This document shows, one piece after another, positions 7,081 to 13,600 of a stretch of DNA of 21,498 nucleotides. The notes under the pieces were generated by a model. It saw only the letters and a list, made by a program, of their open reading frames with translations. It did no database searches and was not told where the DNA came from. Both the position numbers and the translations under genes were made by a program. The first letter of the stretch is position 1. Every line of letters begins with the position of its first letter. This stretch comes from JACKGW01 sp964586025 (GTDB taxonomy: Bacteria; Planctomycetota; PLA2; JAEUHO01), in NCBI GenBank assembly GCA_964586025.1, contig CAZPGF010000044.1:1-21498 (forward strand), written 5' to 3'.

Positions 7081-8882
7081 GGCGCTTCTCCGATGGCGGC
7101 GCCGACGAGCCGTTGGTGGCGATCGATCTCGCGGTAGAGGGGGCTCGTCTCGAGCAGTTCCTCGTGGGTTCCGATCGCGGTGATGCGTCCGCGGTCCATC
7201 ACCGCGATCCGATCGCACCAGCGGACCGAGGGGATGCGCTGGCTGATGACGATCACGGTCGCGCGATCGGCGCGCTCGAGTCCGTCGAAGAGGCGTCGTT
7301 CGGTCACGGCGTCGAGACTCGCCGTGGCGTCGTCGAGCACGAGCACCCGCGGACGGCACGCGAGCGCGCGCGCGACGGTCAGCCGCTGGCGCTGACCGCC
7401 GGAGAGGCTCACGCCGCGCTCGCCGACGACGGTATCGTAGGCCTGCGGCAGCGCGTCGATGAACTCGTGCGCTTCGGCGAGACGCGTGGCACGCGTGACA
7501 TCGTCGCGATCGATGTGCCGGCGTCCGTAGGCGACGTTGCCGGCGACGGTGTCGGAGAACAGGAACGGCTCCTGGAAGACGAGGGCGACCGAGGCGCGCA
7601 ACGCCTCCACGTCCCAGTCGCGGACGTCCACGCCGTCGATCCGTACCGCGCCGCGATCCGGGTCGTAGAAGCGAGGCAGCAGGTGGACGAGGGTGGTCTT
7701 GCCCGCGCCGGTGGGTCCGATCAATCCGAGCGACGATCCGGCGGGGATCCGCAGCGTCACGCCCGTGAGGATCGGCGTACCCGGGCGGTGTGCGAAGTGG
7801 ACGTCGTCGAACTCGATCTCACCGCCTCCGGGCGGCGCGGCGACCGCAGGGCCGCTCGCGAACACCTCGGTGCGATCGATGACCTCGAAGACGCGCGCAG
7901 CGCTGGCGACGGACTTCTGGCCCGCGATCACCAGCCGCATCAACGGACGGACCCGCGCCTGCACCAGCCGCGTGCAGAAGAGGACCATCAGCACCTCCTC
8001 CAGCGCGGCACCGCGCGTGAGGACGCGCCAGGAGCCGAGCCCGAGGCAGCCCGCCAGGGCGAGCGGGTAGAGGTGAAGGACGAGGGGCAGGATGCCGGTC
8101 CACAGCGCCTCGAGTCGGGACCACGAACCGCTGAACGCATCCAGGCGTGCGCCGAAGCGCGCCGCCTCGTCCGTCTCGCGCCCGAAGGCACGGACGACGC
8201 GGGCGCCCGCCACGTTCTCGGTCAGCACGGTGCAGACGCCGTCGTACTCGTCGCAAACGGTCCGGTCCATCACGCCGACGCGGCGGCCGAGCCCGAGCAT
8301 CGCGCTCAGTGCGCCGACGTAGACCGGCAGAACCGGCACGAGATAGATCGGGTGCTGCCACGCGATCGCGGCGACGGCCGTGACGAGCAGAAGCGCGAGT
8401 TGCAGGTACCCGAACCAGACTTCGCGATAGAAGAGCTTCGCCTGCTCCATGTCGCGCAGGCTTCGTGCGATCGTCTCGCCGCTCCGGTTCTCGTCGTGGT
8501 AGCGGAAGCGCAGCGCGAGAACTTTGTCGAACAGTTCGGCGCGTAGACCGTTCTCGAGATCCTGGCCGACGCGCGAAGCGCCGACATGCGCGAGATAGAA
8601 GAGGACCTGCTTGGCGATCATCACGATCGCCAGCACGACCATGGCGTCCTGGAACGTGGCCGGAACGACGCCGCTCCGCGCATGCGCCGGTGCGGACAGG
8701 AGATCCAGCGCGCGCGCGACCAGCCACGGCTGCGCGATCTCCGTGACCGACCGCGCCACCAACAGGACGAACACCCCGCTCGATGCGAGCCACAGCGGCC
8801 GGAAGCGCGAGAGCATCCGCCGCAGCGTCTCGCGCTGGCGGATGGCGTCCGACGGAGTGGAACGGGTCGAGGACGAACTCAC
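7077..8882 (-). CDS. ABC exporter half-transporter, degenerate-site subunit
   Basis: A 601-residue partner of the downstream half-transporter and first gene of the pair. After a 20-residue Ser/Thr-rich start come six predicted membrane helices (for example LWLASSGVFVLLVARSVTEI, LALLLVTAVAAIAW). The NBD has Walker A GPTGAGKTT (about 388), Q-loop FQEPFLF, canonical signature LSGGQRQR (about 492), Walker B VLVLDDATASLD with Asp in place of the catalytic Glu, and VISQRIPSV with Gln in place of the switch His. The DD and SQR changes are those seen in the non-catalytic half of TM287/288-type and BmrCD-type heterodimers. GTG 8882 is preferred: GAGG lies 5 nt upstream, and the resulting N-terminus is of normal length. 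An ATG at 8981 would add 33 unlike residues and cover an operator-like palindrome. Confidence 0.95.
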   Translation of the reverse strand: MSSSSTRSTPSDAIRQRETLRRMLSRFRPLWLASSGVFVLLVARSVTEIAQPWLVARALDLLSAPAHARSGVVPATFQDAMVVLAIVMIAKQVLFYLAHVGASRVGQDLENGLRAELFDKVLALRFRYHDENRSGETIARSLRDMEQAKLFYREVWFGYLQLALLLVTAVAAIAWQHPIYLVPVLPVYVGALSAMLGLGRRVGVMDRTVCDEYDGVCTVLTENVAGARVVRAFGRETDEAARFGARLDAFSGSWSRLEALWTGILPLVLHLYPLALAGCLGLGSWRVLTRGAALEEVLMVLFCTRLVQARVRPLMRLVIAGQKSVASAARVFEVIDRTEVFASGPAVAAPPGGGEIEFDDVHFAHRPGTPILTGVTLRIPAGSSLGLIGPTGAGKTTLVHLLPRFYDPDRGAVRIDGVDVRDWDVEALRASVALVFQEPFLFSDTVAGNVAYGRRHIDRDDVTRATRLAEAHEFIDALPQAYDTVVGERGVSLSGGQRQRLTVARALACRPRVLVLDDATASLDAVTERRLFDGLERADRATVIVISQRIPSVRWCDRIAVMDRGRITAIGTHEELLETSPLYREIDRHQRLVGAAIGEAP

Positions 8883-8952
8883 GGAAACCTCGGAAGATGG
8901 GAAGAAGGCAGGGGGAACGGAGCGACACCCCGGTGCGGCCGGCCCCGACGCA

Positions 8953-8978
8953 CCCGTCGGGACGAACGTCCCGATGGG
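8953..8978. promoter_or_regulatory. Operator-like palindrome upstream of the ABC exporter operon
   Basis: The core 8957-8974 is TCGGGACG-AA-CGTCCCGA, a perfect 8+8 bp inverted repeat with a 2-nt centre. One mismatch further out, CCC (8953-8955) and GGG (8976-8978) extend the symmetry to 26 nt. It lies 70-96 nt upstream of GTG 8882, where a repressor or activator dimer could sit. No repressor gene is adjacent. It could also fold as a hairpin in the transcript. Confidence 0.5.
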
Positions 8979-9164
8979 CATCTCGGCGACGAAGTCGGAC
9001 GGATCCGAGCGTCGGCCGAGCGGTGCGCGTCGCGGGTGCTACCAGCGACGCGTGCAGTCGACGCCGCCGCCCAGCGCGACGCGGCACGGCATCGGGGCCG
9101 GACCGGGCGATCGATGGGGGACGGCGACGAGCATCATGAAAGGGGGACCCTCTCGACGATGCGG

Positions 9165-9242
9165 CACCGTACGTCGCAGGTTCTTCGAGTGCAAAGAAGT
9201 TCGCAGGCGCGGAGGGGGCTCCGACTCTGCGGACGTACGGTG
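9165..9242. repeat. Long imperfect inverted repeat (stem-loop)
   Basis: The left arm, CACCGTACGTCGCAG (9165-9179), pairs with the right arm, CTGCGGACGTACGGTG (9227-9242), with one extra base in the right arm: 15 paired positions. The 47-nt loop holds a smaller stem (GGAG-GGGG-CTCC at about 9211-9222) and a TTCTT/AAGAA pair. Each arm contains the self-complementary CGTACG, so the arms could also act as two separate protein sites. It could be a structured 5' leader, a mobile-element remnant or a regulatory site; the sequence does not decide. Confidence 0.5.
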
Positions 9243-9471
9243 TCACCGATCGGCGGCCTGCTCGCCCCCGATCTGCGAAGCCGTTCCTCCGCAAGGTCAA
9301 GGATCCCCTGAACGCGTACGAACGGCAGCGCGTCGGCGCTTCGGATCGGTCCTCCACGCGCGGTCGCCTGCGAGGTCCGAGCGGGGATCGACCATCGCGC
9401 GGGCGGAGTCGCCCGGCCTGACGGAGGCCTCCCCGATTCCGGATTCGACGCGCCGTGCGAGGATCGCCGCG

Positions 9472-10164
9472 ATGGATGGGCCGCCGCGCGAGATCCGGCG
9501 ATTCGGGTGGCGCGAGGCCTCGGAGCGCATCGACCTCTGGTCGGGTGAGTTCGACTTCGATCCCGCGACGCGGGGGGGACGCTTCCCCGGGCGCGAGCGA
9601 TCGAGCGGATCGCCCGTGGAACTCGAAGTCCCTCTCGTCCTCGGACGACCGCACGAGGGAACGACGCTCGCAACCTGGCGAACGGAGGCCGAAGCGTCGC
9701 CGGGGCTCCACGTCGTGCTGCTCGTTCAGGCCGGGGCGGTCGCCGCGGGGCTGTGGCGCGACGACGACCTGCTCGACCACAAGGCCTGGAAACGCTACGT
9801 CGTTCGCGGGCGCGGCAAGGCGCAACCGACCTATCTGAAGACCAAGGGACGCAGTCGGGCGGGATCGCGACTGCGCCTGCGCAACGCCGAGGCGTTGCGC
9901 GAGGATCTCGGTGCCCGTCTCGTCGCATGGTGGACCGGGTACGGTCCGCCCCGCGCCCTCTTCGTCAGCTGCCCGGTTCGCGAATGGCCCGAACTCTTCG
10001 GCGCGGCGCCGGATCTGCCGTTCGGACCGCGCGACGAACGCATCGTGCGGATCCCGCTCGACGTCGGCGTTCCCAACCATGCGGAGTTGCTGCGCGTGCG
10101 CGGCTTCCTCGGACGCGGTCGGCTGCGCATCTACGAGGACGGCTCCGTCACGCCGTCGCCCTGA
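9472..10164 (+). CDS. VLRF1-domain protein (Vms1/ANKZF1-like peptidyl-tRNA release factor homologue)
   Basis: 230 residues. The region from H103 reads HKAWKRYVVRGRGKAQ (Q118), then GRSRAGSRLRLRNAEALRED and LVAW. This matches, in order and spacing, the ANKZF1/Vms1 core: HKxxHRYxVRxxxGxxQ, SAGxNLRRYNEAxLxxD, and an Leu-rich helix. Further on, LFVSCPVREWPELFG and DERIVRIPLDVGVPNHAELLRV match the later strand and the RxWxIPLxxxxPTxxEL block. In eukaryotes this eRF1-like domain cleaves nascent-chain tRNA on stalled 60S ribosomes, using a Gln in the GxxQ loop; here the loop is GKAQ. The N-terminal 95 residues form an unassigned beta-rich part. ATG 9472 has GAGG 9 nt upstream. It is a single gene, tail-overlapping the converging aminotransferase gene by 17 nt. 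The identification is from memory of family motifs, not from a search. Confidence 0.75.
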   Translation: MDGPPREIRRFGWREASERIDLWSGEFDFDPATRGGRFPGRERSSGSPVELEVPLVLGRPHEGTTLATWRTEAEASPGLHVVLLVQAGAVAAGLWRDDDLLDHKAWKRYVVRGRGKAQPTYLKTKGRSRAGSRLRLRNAEALREDLGARLVAWWTGYGPPRALFVSCPVREWPELFGAAPDLPFGPRDERIVRIPLDVGVPNHAELLRVRGFLGRGRLRIYEDGSVTPSP

Positions 10165-11383
10165 TCACCTCGGCGATGGCGGCGACGGTCGATGCGACCT
10201 CGCGTTCGGCCAGGGCGCAGACCCCGAGGCGAAGCGCACCCGCGAGCGGAACGACGTAGATGCCGCGTTCGCGCAGGCGCGCCGCCACGGACTCGGCGCG
10301 CGGCGCGAAGACGGTCGTGAAGAAGCCTCCGTCGTAGCGGGGCCAACGCAGACCGGTGTGCGCCGCGGCGGCATTGAACGCATCGACGCGGCGGCCGAGC
10401 ATCGCGACGGCGTCGCGTCGTTCCGAGTCGACGGCGGCCCGCGCCGTGGGATCCGTGAGCAGGCGCGTCACCGCGACGAGGCCGCCCCGGTTCACGTTCG
10501 ACCAGGTGCCACGGCACGCGTGAACGAGCGCGGCGCCGAGGTGCCTGCGTTCGTCGGGATCCCGTTCCAACGCCACGAGTGCGCCGACACGCAGACCGTA
10601 GTGGGTGAACGACTTCGATGCGGACCACGCGATCGCCACCGACGCGGTGTCGGCGAGCGAGACCAGCGCGTCGCGCGCGACGTCCATGCTGCCCGGCGGG
10701 CCGTACGCCGCGTACGCGTTGTCGAGGAGCAGCGCCACGGGAGCACGCCGCGCGTGGCGGCGAACGATGTCCGCGACGGCCCGCCACTCGTCCGCGTTCA
10801 TCGAGTAACCGGTCGGGTTGTGGCACGGATCGTTCAGGAAGACCAGCGCGCGGCCCTGGGCTGCGACCGAACGGCCGAGCGCTTCGTCGAAGGAGGCGAC
10901 GTCGAACGCGAGGTCCTCGTCGAACAGGCGGAAGGTCGCGAGGGCCCGTTCGTTCTCGTCGGCGAGCGTGCGGTAGGGACCCCAGTACCAGTCCCCGGTG
11001 AGCAGCGACTGGCCGGGTTCGAGGAAACACGCGATCGCGTGGCGAAGCGCACCGGTGCCGCCGGGGGTCGCGACGGCGACGGTGTGCGGCGTCTCGTCCG
11101 CGAACGCGTCGCGGCGCACCGCCTCGAGGAACGCGGGGTTCCCGGCGATCGGTGCGTACGCGGCACGCTCCTCGATCGCGACCGCACCGACCTCGCGTGC
11201 CGCGGTCGGAAGGACGTGCAGGCGATGGTCCTCGTCGAGCAGGGCTCCGAGCGTCGCATTGACGATCGTCTCGCCCGCGGCGGCGCGACGCGACGCCTCG
11301 GCGTGGAGGGCGAAGATCGGGTCATCGTCGGAGCGACCGCGGCGGCCGGGGATCAGCGCGGAGAGGCGATGGAGGGTCGGCAT
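10148..11383 (-). CDS. Class I/II PLP-dependent aminotransferase
   Basis: 411 residues, fold type I. The PLP lysine is K257 in WSASKSFTHYGLRVG. NDPCHNPTGYS supplies the Asn-Pro cofactor/substrate region, LLLDNAYAAYG the Asp that binds the pyridine nitrogen, and TPGGTGALRHA the phosphate-binding turn. The C-terminus RYDGGFFTTVF...LRLGVCAL includes the carboxylate-binding Arg. This arrangement resembles aromatic/aspartate aminotransferases of the AspC/TyrB type; the substrate cannot be fixed from sequence. The enzyme is cytoplasmic. It starts at ATG 11383, 6 nt after a TAGGTT hexamer and with no Shine-Dalgarno sequence, suggesting a leaderless message. It is divergent from the AcpH-like gene (135 nt between starts), and its 3' end overlaps the VLRF1-like gene by 17 nt. 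No partner genes suggest a pathway. Confidence 0.92.
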   Translation of the reverse strand: MPTLHRLSALIPGRRGRSDDDPIFALHAEASRRAAAGETIVNATLGALLDEDHRLHVLPTAAREVGAVAIEERAAYAPIAGNPAFLEAVRRDAFADETPHTVAVATPGGTGALRHAIACFLEPGQSLLTGDWYWGPYRTLADENERALATFRLFDEDLAFDVASFDEALGRSVAAQGRALVFLNDPCHNPTGYSMNADEWRAVADIVRRHARRAPVALLLDNAYAAYGPPGSMDVARDALVSLADTASVAIAWSASKSFTHYGLRVGALVALERDPDERRHLGAALVHACRGTWSNVNRGGLVAVTRLLTDPTARAAVDSERRDAVAMLGRRVDAFNAAAAHTGLRWPRYDGGFFTTVFAPRAESVAARLRERGIYVVPLAGALRLGVCALAEREVASTVAAIAEVIRATA

Positions 11384-11389
11384 TCCGGC

Positions 11390-11395
11390 AACCTA
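11390..11395 (-). promoter_or_regulatory. -10-like TAGGTT directly before aminotransferase start
   Basis: On the minus strand TAGGTT is followed by 6 nt and then ATG 11383. The spacing predicts a transcript beginning at or within a base or two of the start codon. No -35 at proper spacing is visible. Confidence 0.45.
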
Positions 11396-11518
11396 CCGCG
11401 CACGGGGTCCAACGCGGTCCGCGAGCCGCACGGCACCGTGAAGATCGTGCCGCGCTCGCTCCCCCCGGCGCAGGATGGGGGCGCCGCGCGTGAGCCGGCG
11501 GGCCCCGGAGAGGTCGCG

Positions 11519-12214
11519 TTGAACTTCCTGGCCCACGGCCATCGCTGGCTCGACCGGCCGAACCGCCTCGCGGGCACCGCGCTGCCGGACTGGCTCGCGA
11601 TGCTCGCGCCGACGAGTCGGTTGCGCGGGCAGCGACTCCAACTGCCGGATGCGGCCGATCGGAGCGCGCGCGCCGAGATCGTCCGCGGCGTGCGGATCCA
11701 CCACGCCGAGGACACCTGGTTCCACCAGCAGCCGGCGTTTGACGCGCTCGTTCGCGAGGGGATCGCCGCGTTCCGGCGGGTCGCCGACGGCGTGGCGGAC
11801 GATCGCCGGTTCAAACCCCTGTTTCTCGGTCACATCGCCGTCGAGATGCTCCTCGACGGGTGGCTCCTGCGGCGCCATCCGGGACTTGGGGCCGCATGGA
11901 CCGACGCCGTCCAACTGGCCGATCTCGACGCGGTCGAGGCATTCGTCGCGAGCGAGGCGCCGGTACCGGCCCCCGGCCTCGCCACCCGGATCCGGACGTT
12001 CCGGGGCCGCGCGTACGCCGACGGCTGGGACGAGCGCCCCGAACTCGCTCGCCGTCTGGTCGCGGTCGCCGGGCGCGTCGGGGTCCGCGCCCCCGACGAG
12101 GCGGCGGTCGCCACCGCGTTCGGTTCGCTCGAGCCGAGCGTGCACCGGGCCGCGCCGTCGCTGCTTCCTCCCCCCTGGCCGTCGCGTCTCGCGCTGCGCG
12201 TGCCGACCGCCTGA
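11519..12214 (+). CDS. AcpH-like (acyl carrier protein phosphodiesterase-like) protein
   Basis: 231 residues. I chose TTG 11519 because GGAGAGG lies 5 nt upstream and the product then begins LNFLAHGHRWL, matching the MNFLAHLxLA start of AcpH proteins. Next come ALPDWL (equivalent to the GNLLxDF region) and EIVRGVRIHHAEDTWFHQQP, matching the GIxxHRxIDxxTDxxP block that supplies metal ligands in this HD-like helical family. FLGHIAVEMLLDGWLLRR corresponds to the later helix with conserved His and Asp. AcpH removes the phosphopantetheine arm from acyl carrier protein. This homologue is divergent, so the activity is uncertain and a different phosphodiesterase is possible. It is a monocistronic gene, divergent from the aminotransferase gene. 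An upstream in-frame GTG (11438) lacks a ribosome binding site and adds unmatched residues. Confidence 0.7.
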   Translation: MNFLAHGHRWLDRPNRLAGTALPDWLAMLAPTSRLRGQRLQLPDAADRSARAEIVRGVRIHHAEDTWFHQQPAFDALVREGIAAFRRVADGVADDRRFKPLFLGHIAVEMLLDGWLLRRHPGLGAAWTDAVQLADLDAVEAFVASEAPVPAPGLATRIRTFRGRAYADGWDERPELARRLVAVAGRVGVRAPDEAAVATAFGSLEPSVHRAAPSLLPPPWPSRLALRVPTA

Positions 12215-12282
12215 ACGTGGCCCGGGGGGCCGCGTACCACGGCTTCCGAGCGTCGTGTGGTGTCGACTTCGCGCGCATGCCT

Positions 12283-12312
12283 TGTCGCGCGAGGCGTCCA
12301 TTCCGCGCGACA
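12283..12312 (+). repeat. Perfect 9-bp hairpin downstream of the AcpH-like gene
   Basis: TGTCGCGCG (12283-12291) pairs perfectly with CGCGCGACA (12304-12312) around a 12-nt loop. It begins 69 nt after the stop codon. No T-tract follows, so it may be an RNA-stabilising structure or a factor-dependent termination site. Confidence 0.5.
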
Positions 12313-12327
12313 CCCGCCGGTCCGCCT

Positions 12328-12346
12328 CCCGATCGATCGGGGTTTT
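12328..12346 (+). terminator. Possible short intrinsic terminator
   Basis: CCCGATCGATCGGG (12328-12341) is a perfect 14-bp palindrome, followed by GGTTTT. It can fold as a 5-bp GC-rich stem with TCGA loop next to four T residues. The T-run is short, so termination strength is doubtful; the palindrome could instead be a protein site. Confidence 0.35.
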
Positions 12347-12400
12347 CGGACCGGGCGGCGGAGGGAGCCGGCACGGCGGCGTCGCGCAATCTCGACGCGG

Positions 12401-12468
12401 GGGATAGGGGGGTATCCCGGGCCGAATCGGGATTGGCCGCTGATTCGGGGACGGGCAACACTCCCGTC
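12401..12468. repeat. Three consecutive hairpins in 68 nt
   Basis: GGGATA/TATCCC (12401-12406/12413-12418), CCGAATC/GATTCGG (12422-12428/12442-12448) and GACGGG/CCCGTC (12450-12455/12463-12468) follow one another with gaps of 3 nt and 1 nt. All stems are perfect. This dense arrangement looks like a folded RNA or a multi-site element rather than a single terminator. Confidence 0.45.
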
Positions 12469-12802
12469 ATACGCCACGTCGCAGACCGATGCGGCCGTGC
12501 CCTTCACCCGGGGCACGGACCGCATCCGGGGGGGCCCGTGAAGGACGCACAACCCGCGAAACGGAACGCCGCACCGACCGCCCGAACGGCGGCGGGACGC
12601 GCTCCGAAGGGGACGCGGGCTCGCGCAACCGGCAAAGCCGTCACCCGGCTATCGGAGGAAAGGGGCGGAGTGGATCCGTGGGCGGTGTGGAGCCCACAGG
12701 CAGGACGAAGAGTTTGAGGGAGGGCCGCGCGTCCAAGTCGGGCGAGTTGCCCGGCTCGGTACCAGGGGGGACGGCGGCCCTTCCTCTGTTTCGCCCCGCG
12801 GG

Positions 12803-13435
12803 CTACTTGGCCGTCGTCGCGGCCGCGAATCGATCGGCGACCGCCTTCCAGTTGACGACGTTCCACCACGCCTTGAGGTAGTCGGCGCGACGGTTCTCGT
12901 ACGTGAGGTAGTAGGCGTGTTCCCACACGTCGTTGCCGAAGATCACCTTCGCGCCGTCCGAGGTGGGGGTGTCCTGGTTCGGGGTGGTGACGAGGTCGAG
13001 TCGGCCGTCCTTGCCGAGGACCACCCAGACCCAGCCGCTGCCGAAGCGCTTGCCGCCCGCGTCGTTGAAGCGGGTCTTGAAGGAATCGAAGTCCCCGAAC
13101 GCCGCGTCGAGCGCGGTGGCGAGCGCGCCCTCGGGGCGGCCGCCGACGTTCGGGCCGGTGTGCGGTCCCATGATCTGCCAGAACATCGTGTGGTTGGCGT
13201 GGCCGCCACCGTTGTTGCGGACCGCGCCGCGGATCGCCTCGGGCACGCGATCCAGGTTGGCGAGCAACGCATCGATCGACAGCGCCGCGAGGTCGGCGTG
13301 GCCCTCCAGGGCGGCGTTCAGGTTCGACACGTACGCGGCGTGGTGCTTGCCGTGGTGCAACTCCATCGTGCGCTTGTTGATGAACGGTTCCAGCGCGTCG
13401 TGGGGGTAGGGCAGGGCGGGAAGTTCGTGAGCCAT
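12803..13435 (-). CDS. sodA: Superoxide dismutase, Mn/Fe family (Mn type likely)
   Basis: 210 residues; dismutes superoxide to hydrogen peroxide and oxygen in the cytoplasm (no signal peptide). All family blocks are present: LPALPYPHDALEPFINKRTM, metal ligand H27 in MELHHGKHH, second His in GGHANHTMFW, and Asp and His ligands in DVWEHAYYLTYENRRADYL. NNGGGH and the Gln in TTPNQDTP are characteristic of Mn-using or cambialistic enzymes; Fe enzymes normally place the active-site Gln in the N-terminal half. ATG 13435 has AAAGGTG about 8 nt upstream. A TGC-TACGCT extended -10 lies at 13473-13478. It is divergent from a putative manganese transporter, supporting the Mn assignment. Confidence 0.95.
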   Translation of the reverse strand: MAHELPALPYPHDALEPFINKRTMELHHGKHHAAYVSNLNAALEGHADLAALSIDALLANLDRVPEAIRGAVRNNGGGHANHTMFWQIMGPHTGPNVGGRPEGALATALDAAFGDFDSFKTRFNDAGGKRFGSGWVWVVLGKDGRLDLVTTPNQDTPTSDGAKVIFGNDVWEHAYYLTYENRRADYLKAWWNVVNWKAVADRFAAATTAK

Positions 13436-13472
13436 GGGCGCAGCACCTTTCGAACGGGGTCTTGGGCCCGAG

Positions 13473-13478
13473 AGCGTA
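13473..13478 (-). promoter_or_regulatory. Candidate extended -10 for the superoxide dismutase gene
   Basis: The minus strand reads TGC-TACGCT, i.e. TGn before a TANNNT hexamer. It lies 38 nt before ATG 13435, giving a leader of about 30 nt with an AAAGG site. Confidence 0.45.
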
Positions 13479-13549
13479 GCACATCCGCCGCCCGTTCCGA
13501 CCTCGGTACGACGCTCCCGAATGGCTCGGCCGCGGCGGTCCTGGAGACC

Positions 13550-13555
13550 TATACT
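13550..13555 (+). promoter_or_regulatory. Candidate -10 for the manganese transporter gene
   Basis: TATACT, close to consensus, lies 45 nt before ATG 13601. The implied leader is about 39 nt, too short for the manganese-sensing yybP-ykoY riboswitch. No clear -35 is seen. Confidence 0.5.
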
Positions 13556-13600
13556 CCCCGGCCGTCTGCGGCGCCGCGGACGGAGGCCCGCCCCCCCGAC

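Larger units (their letters stand above)
8883..9471. other. Divergent intergenic region, 589 nt
   Basis: This spacer lies between the exporter operon (minus) and the VLRF1-like gene (plus) and must hold both promoters. I see the palindrome at 8953-8978 and a long inverted repeat at 9165-9242. No TANNNT box sits close to either start. Long open frames cross it on both strands, but their codon use and composition (Arg/Pro/Ser-rich) are those of GC-rich non-coding frames. Confidence 0.6.
12215..12802. other. Convergent intergenic region rich in hairpins, 588 nt
   Basis: This region lies between the ends of the AcpH-like gene (plus) and the superoxide dismutase gene (minus). It has no convincing gene. 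I found at least seven short inverted repeats, listed separately where strongest, plus CCTTCAC/GTGAAGG at 12500-12544 and GTGGGC/GCCCAC at 12678-12697. The region could hold terminators for both genes and possibly a structured RNA; no known RNA family was matched. Confidence 0.6.

Noticed and set aside
9134..9928. Minus-strand frame over the inverted repeat, with a few plausible helices
   Set aside because: Mostly antisense to the VLRF1-like gene, no ribosome binding site, no family resemblance.
7819..10080. 753-codon minus-strand frame spanning the spacer and the VLRF1-like gene
   Set aside because: It overlaps the exporter gene in another frame and shows the low-complexity composition of a shadow frame.
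12538..12717. Possible 59-residue basic protein in the hairpin-rich gap
   Set aside because: Third codon positions are much less GC-rich than in neighbouring genes and AGA, AGG, CTA and AAA codons appear. No Shine-Dalgarno precedes GTG 12538.
12600..12720. Resemblance to RNase P RNA (GAGGAAAG, CACAGGCAGGA) or to a c-di-GMP riboswitch (GGCAAAGCC)
   Set aside because: Only isolated short words match. The order and pairing of conserved elements of either family are absent.
13436..13600. Manganese riboswitch (yybP-ykoY) ahead of the putative manganese transporter
   Set aside because: The implied leader is only about 39 nt and lacks the expected conserved loops.
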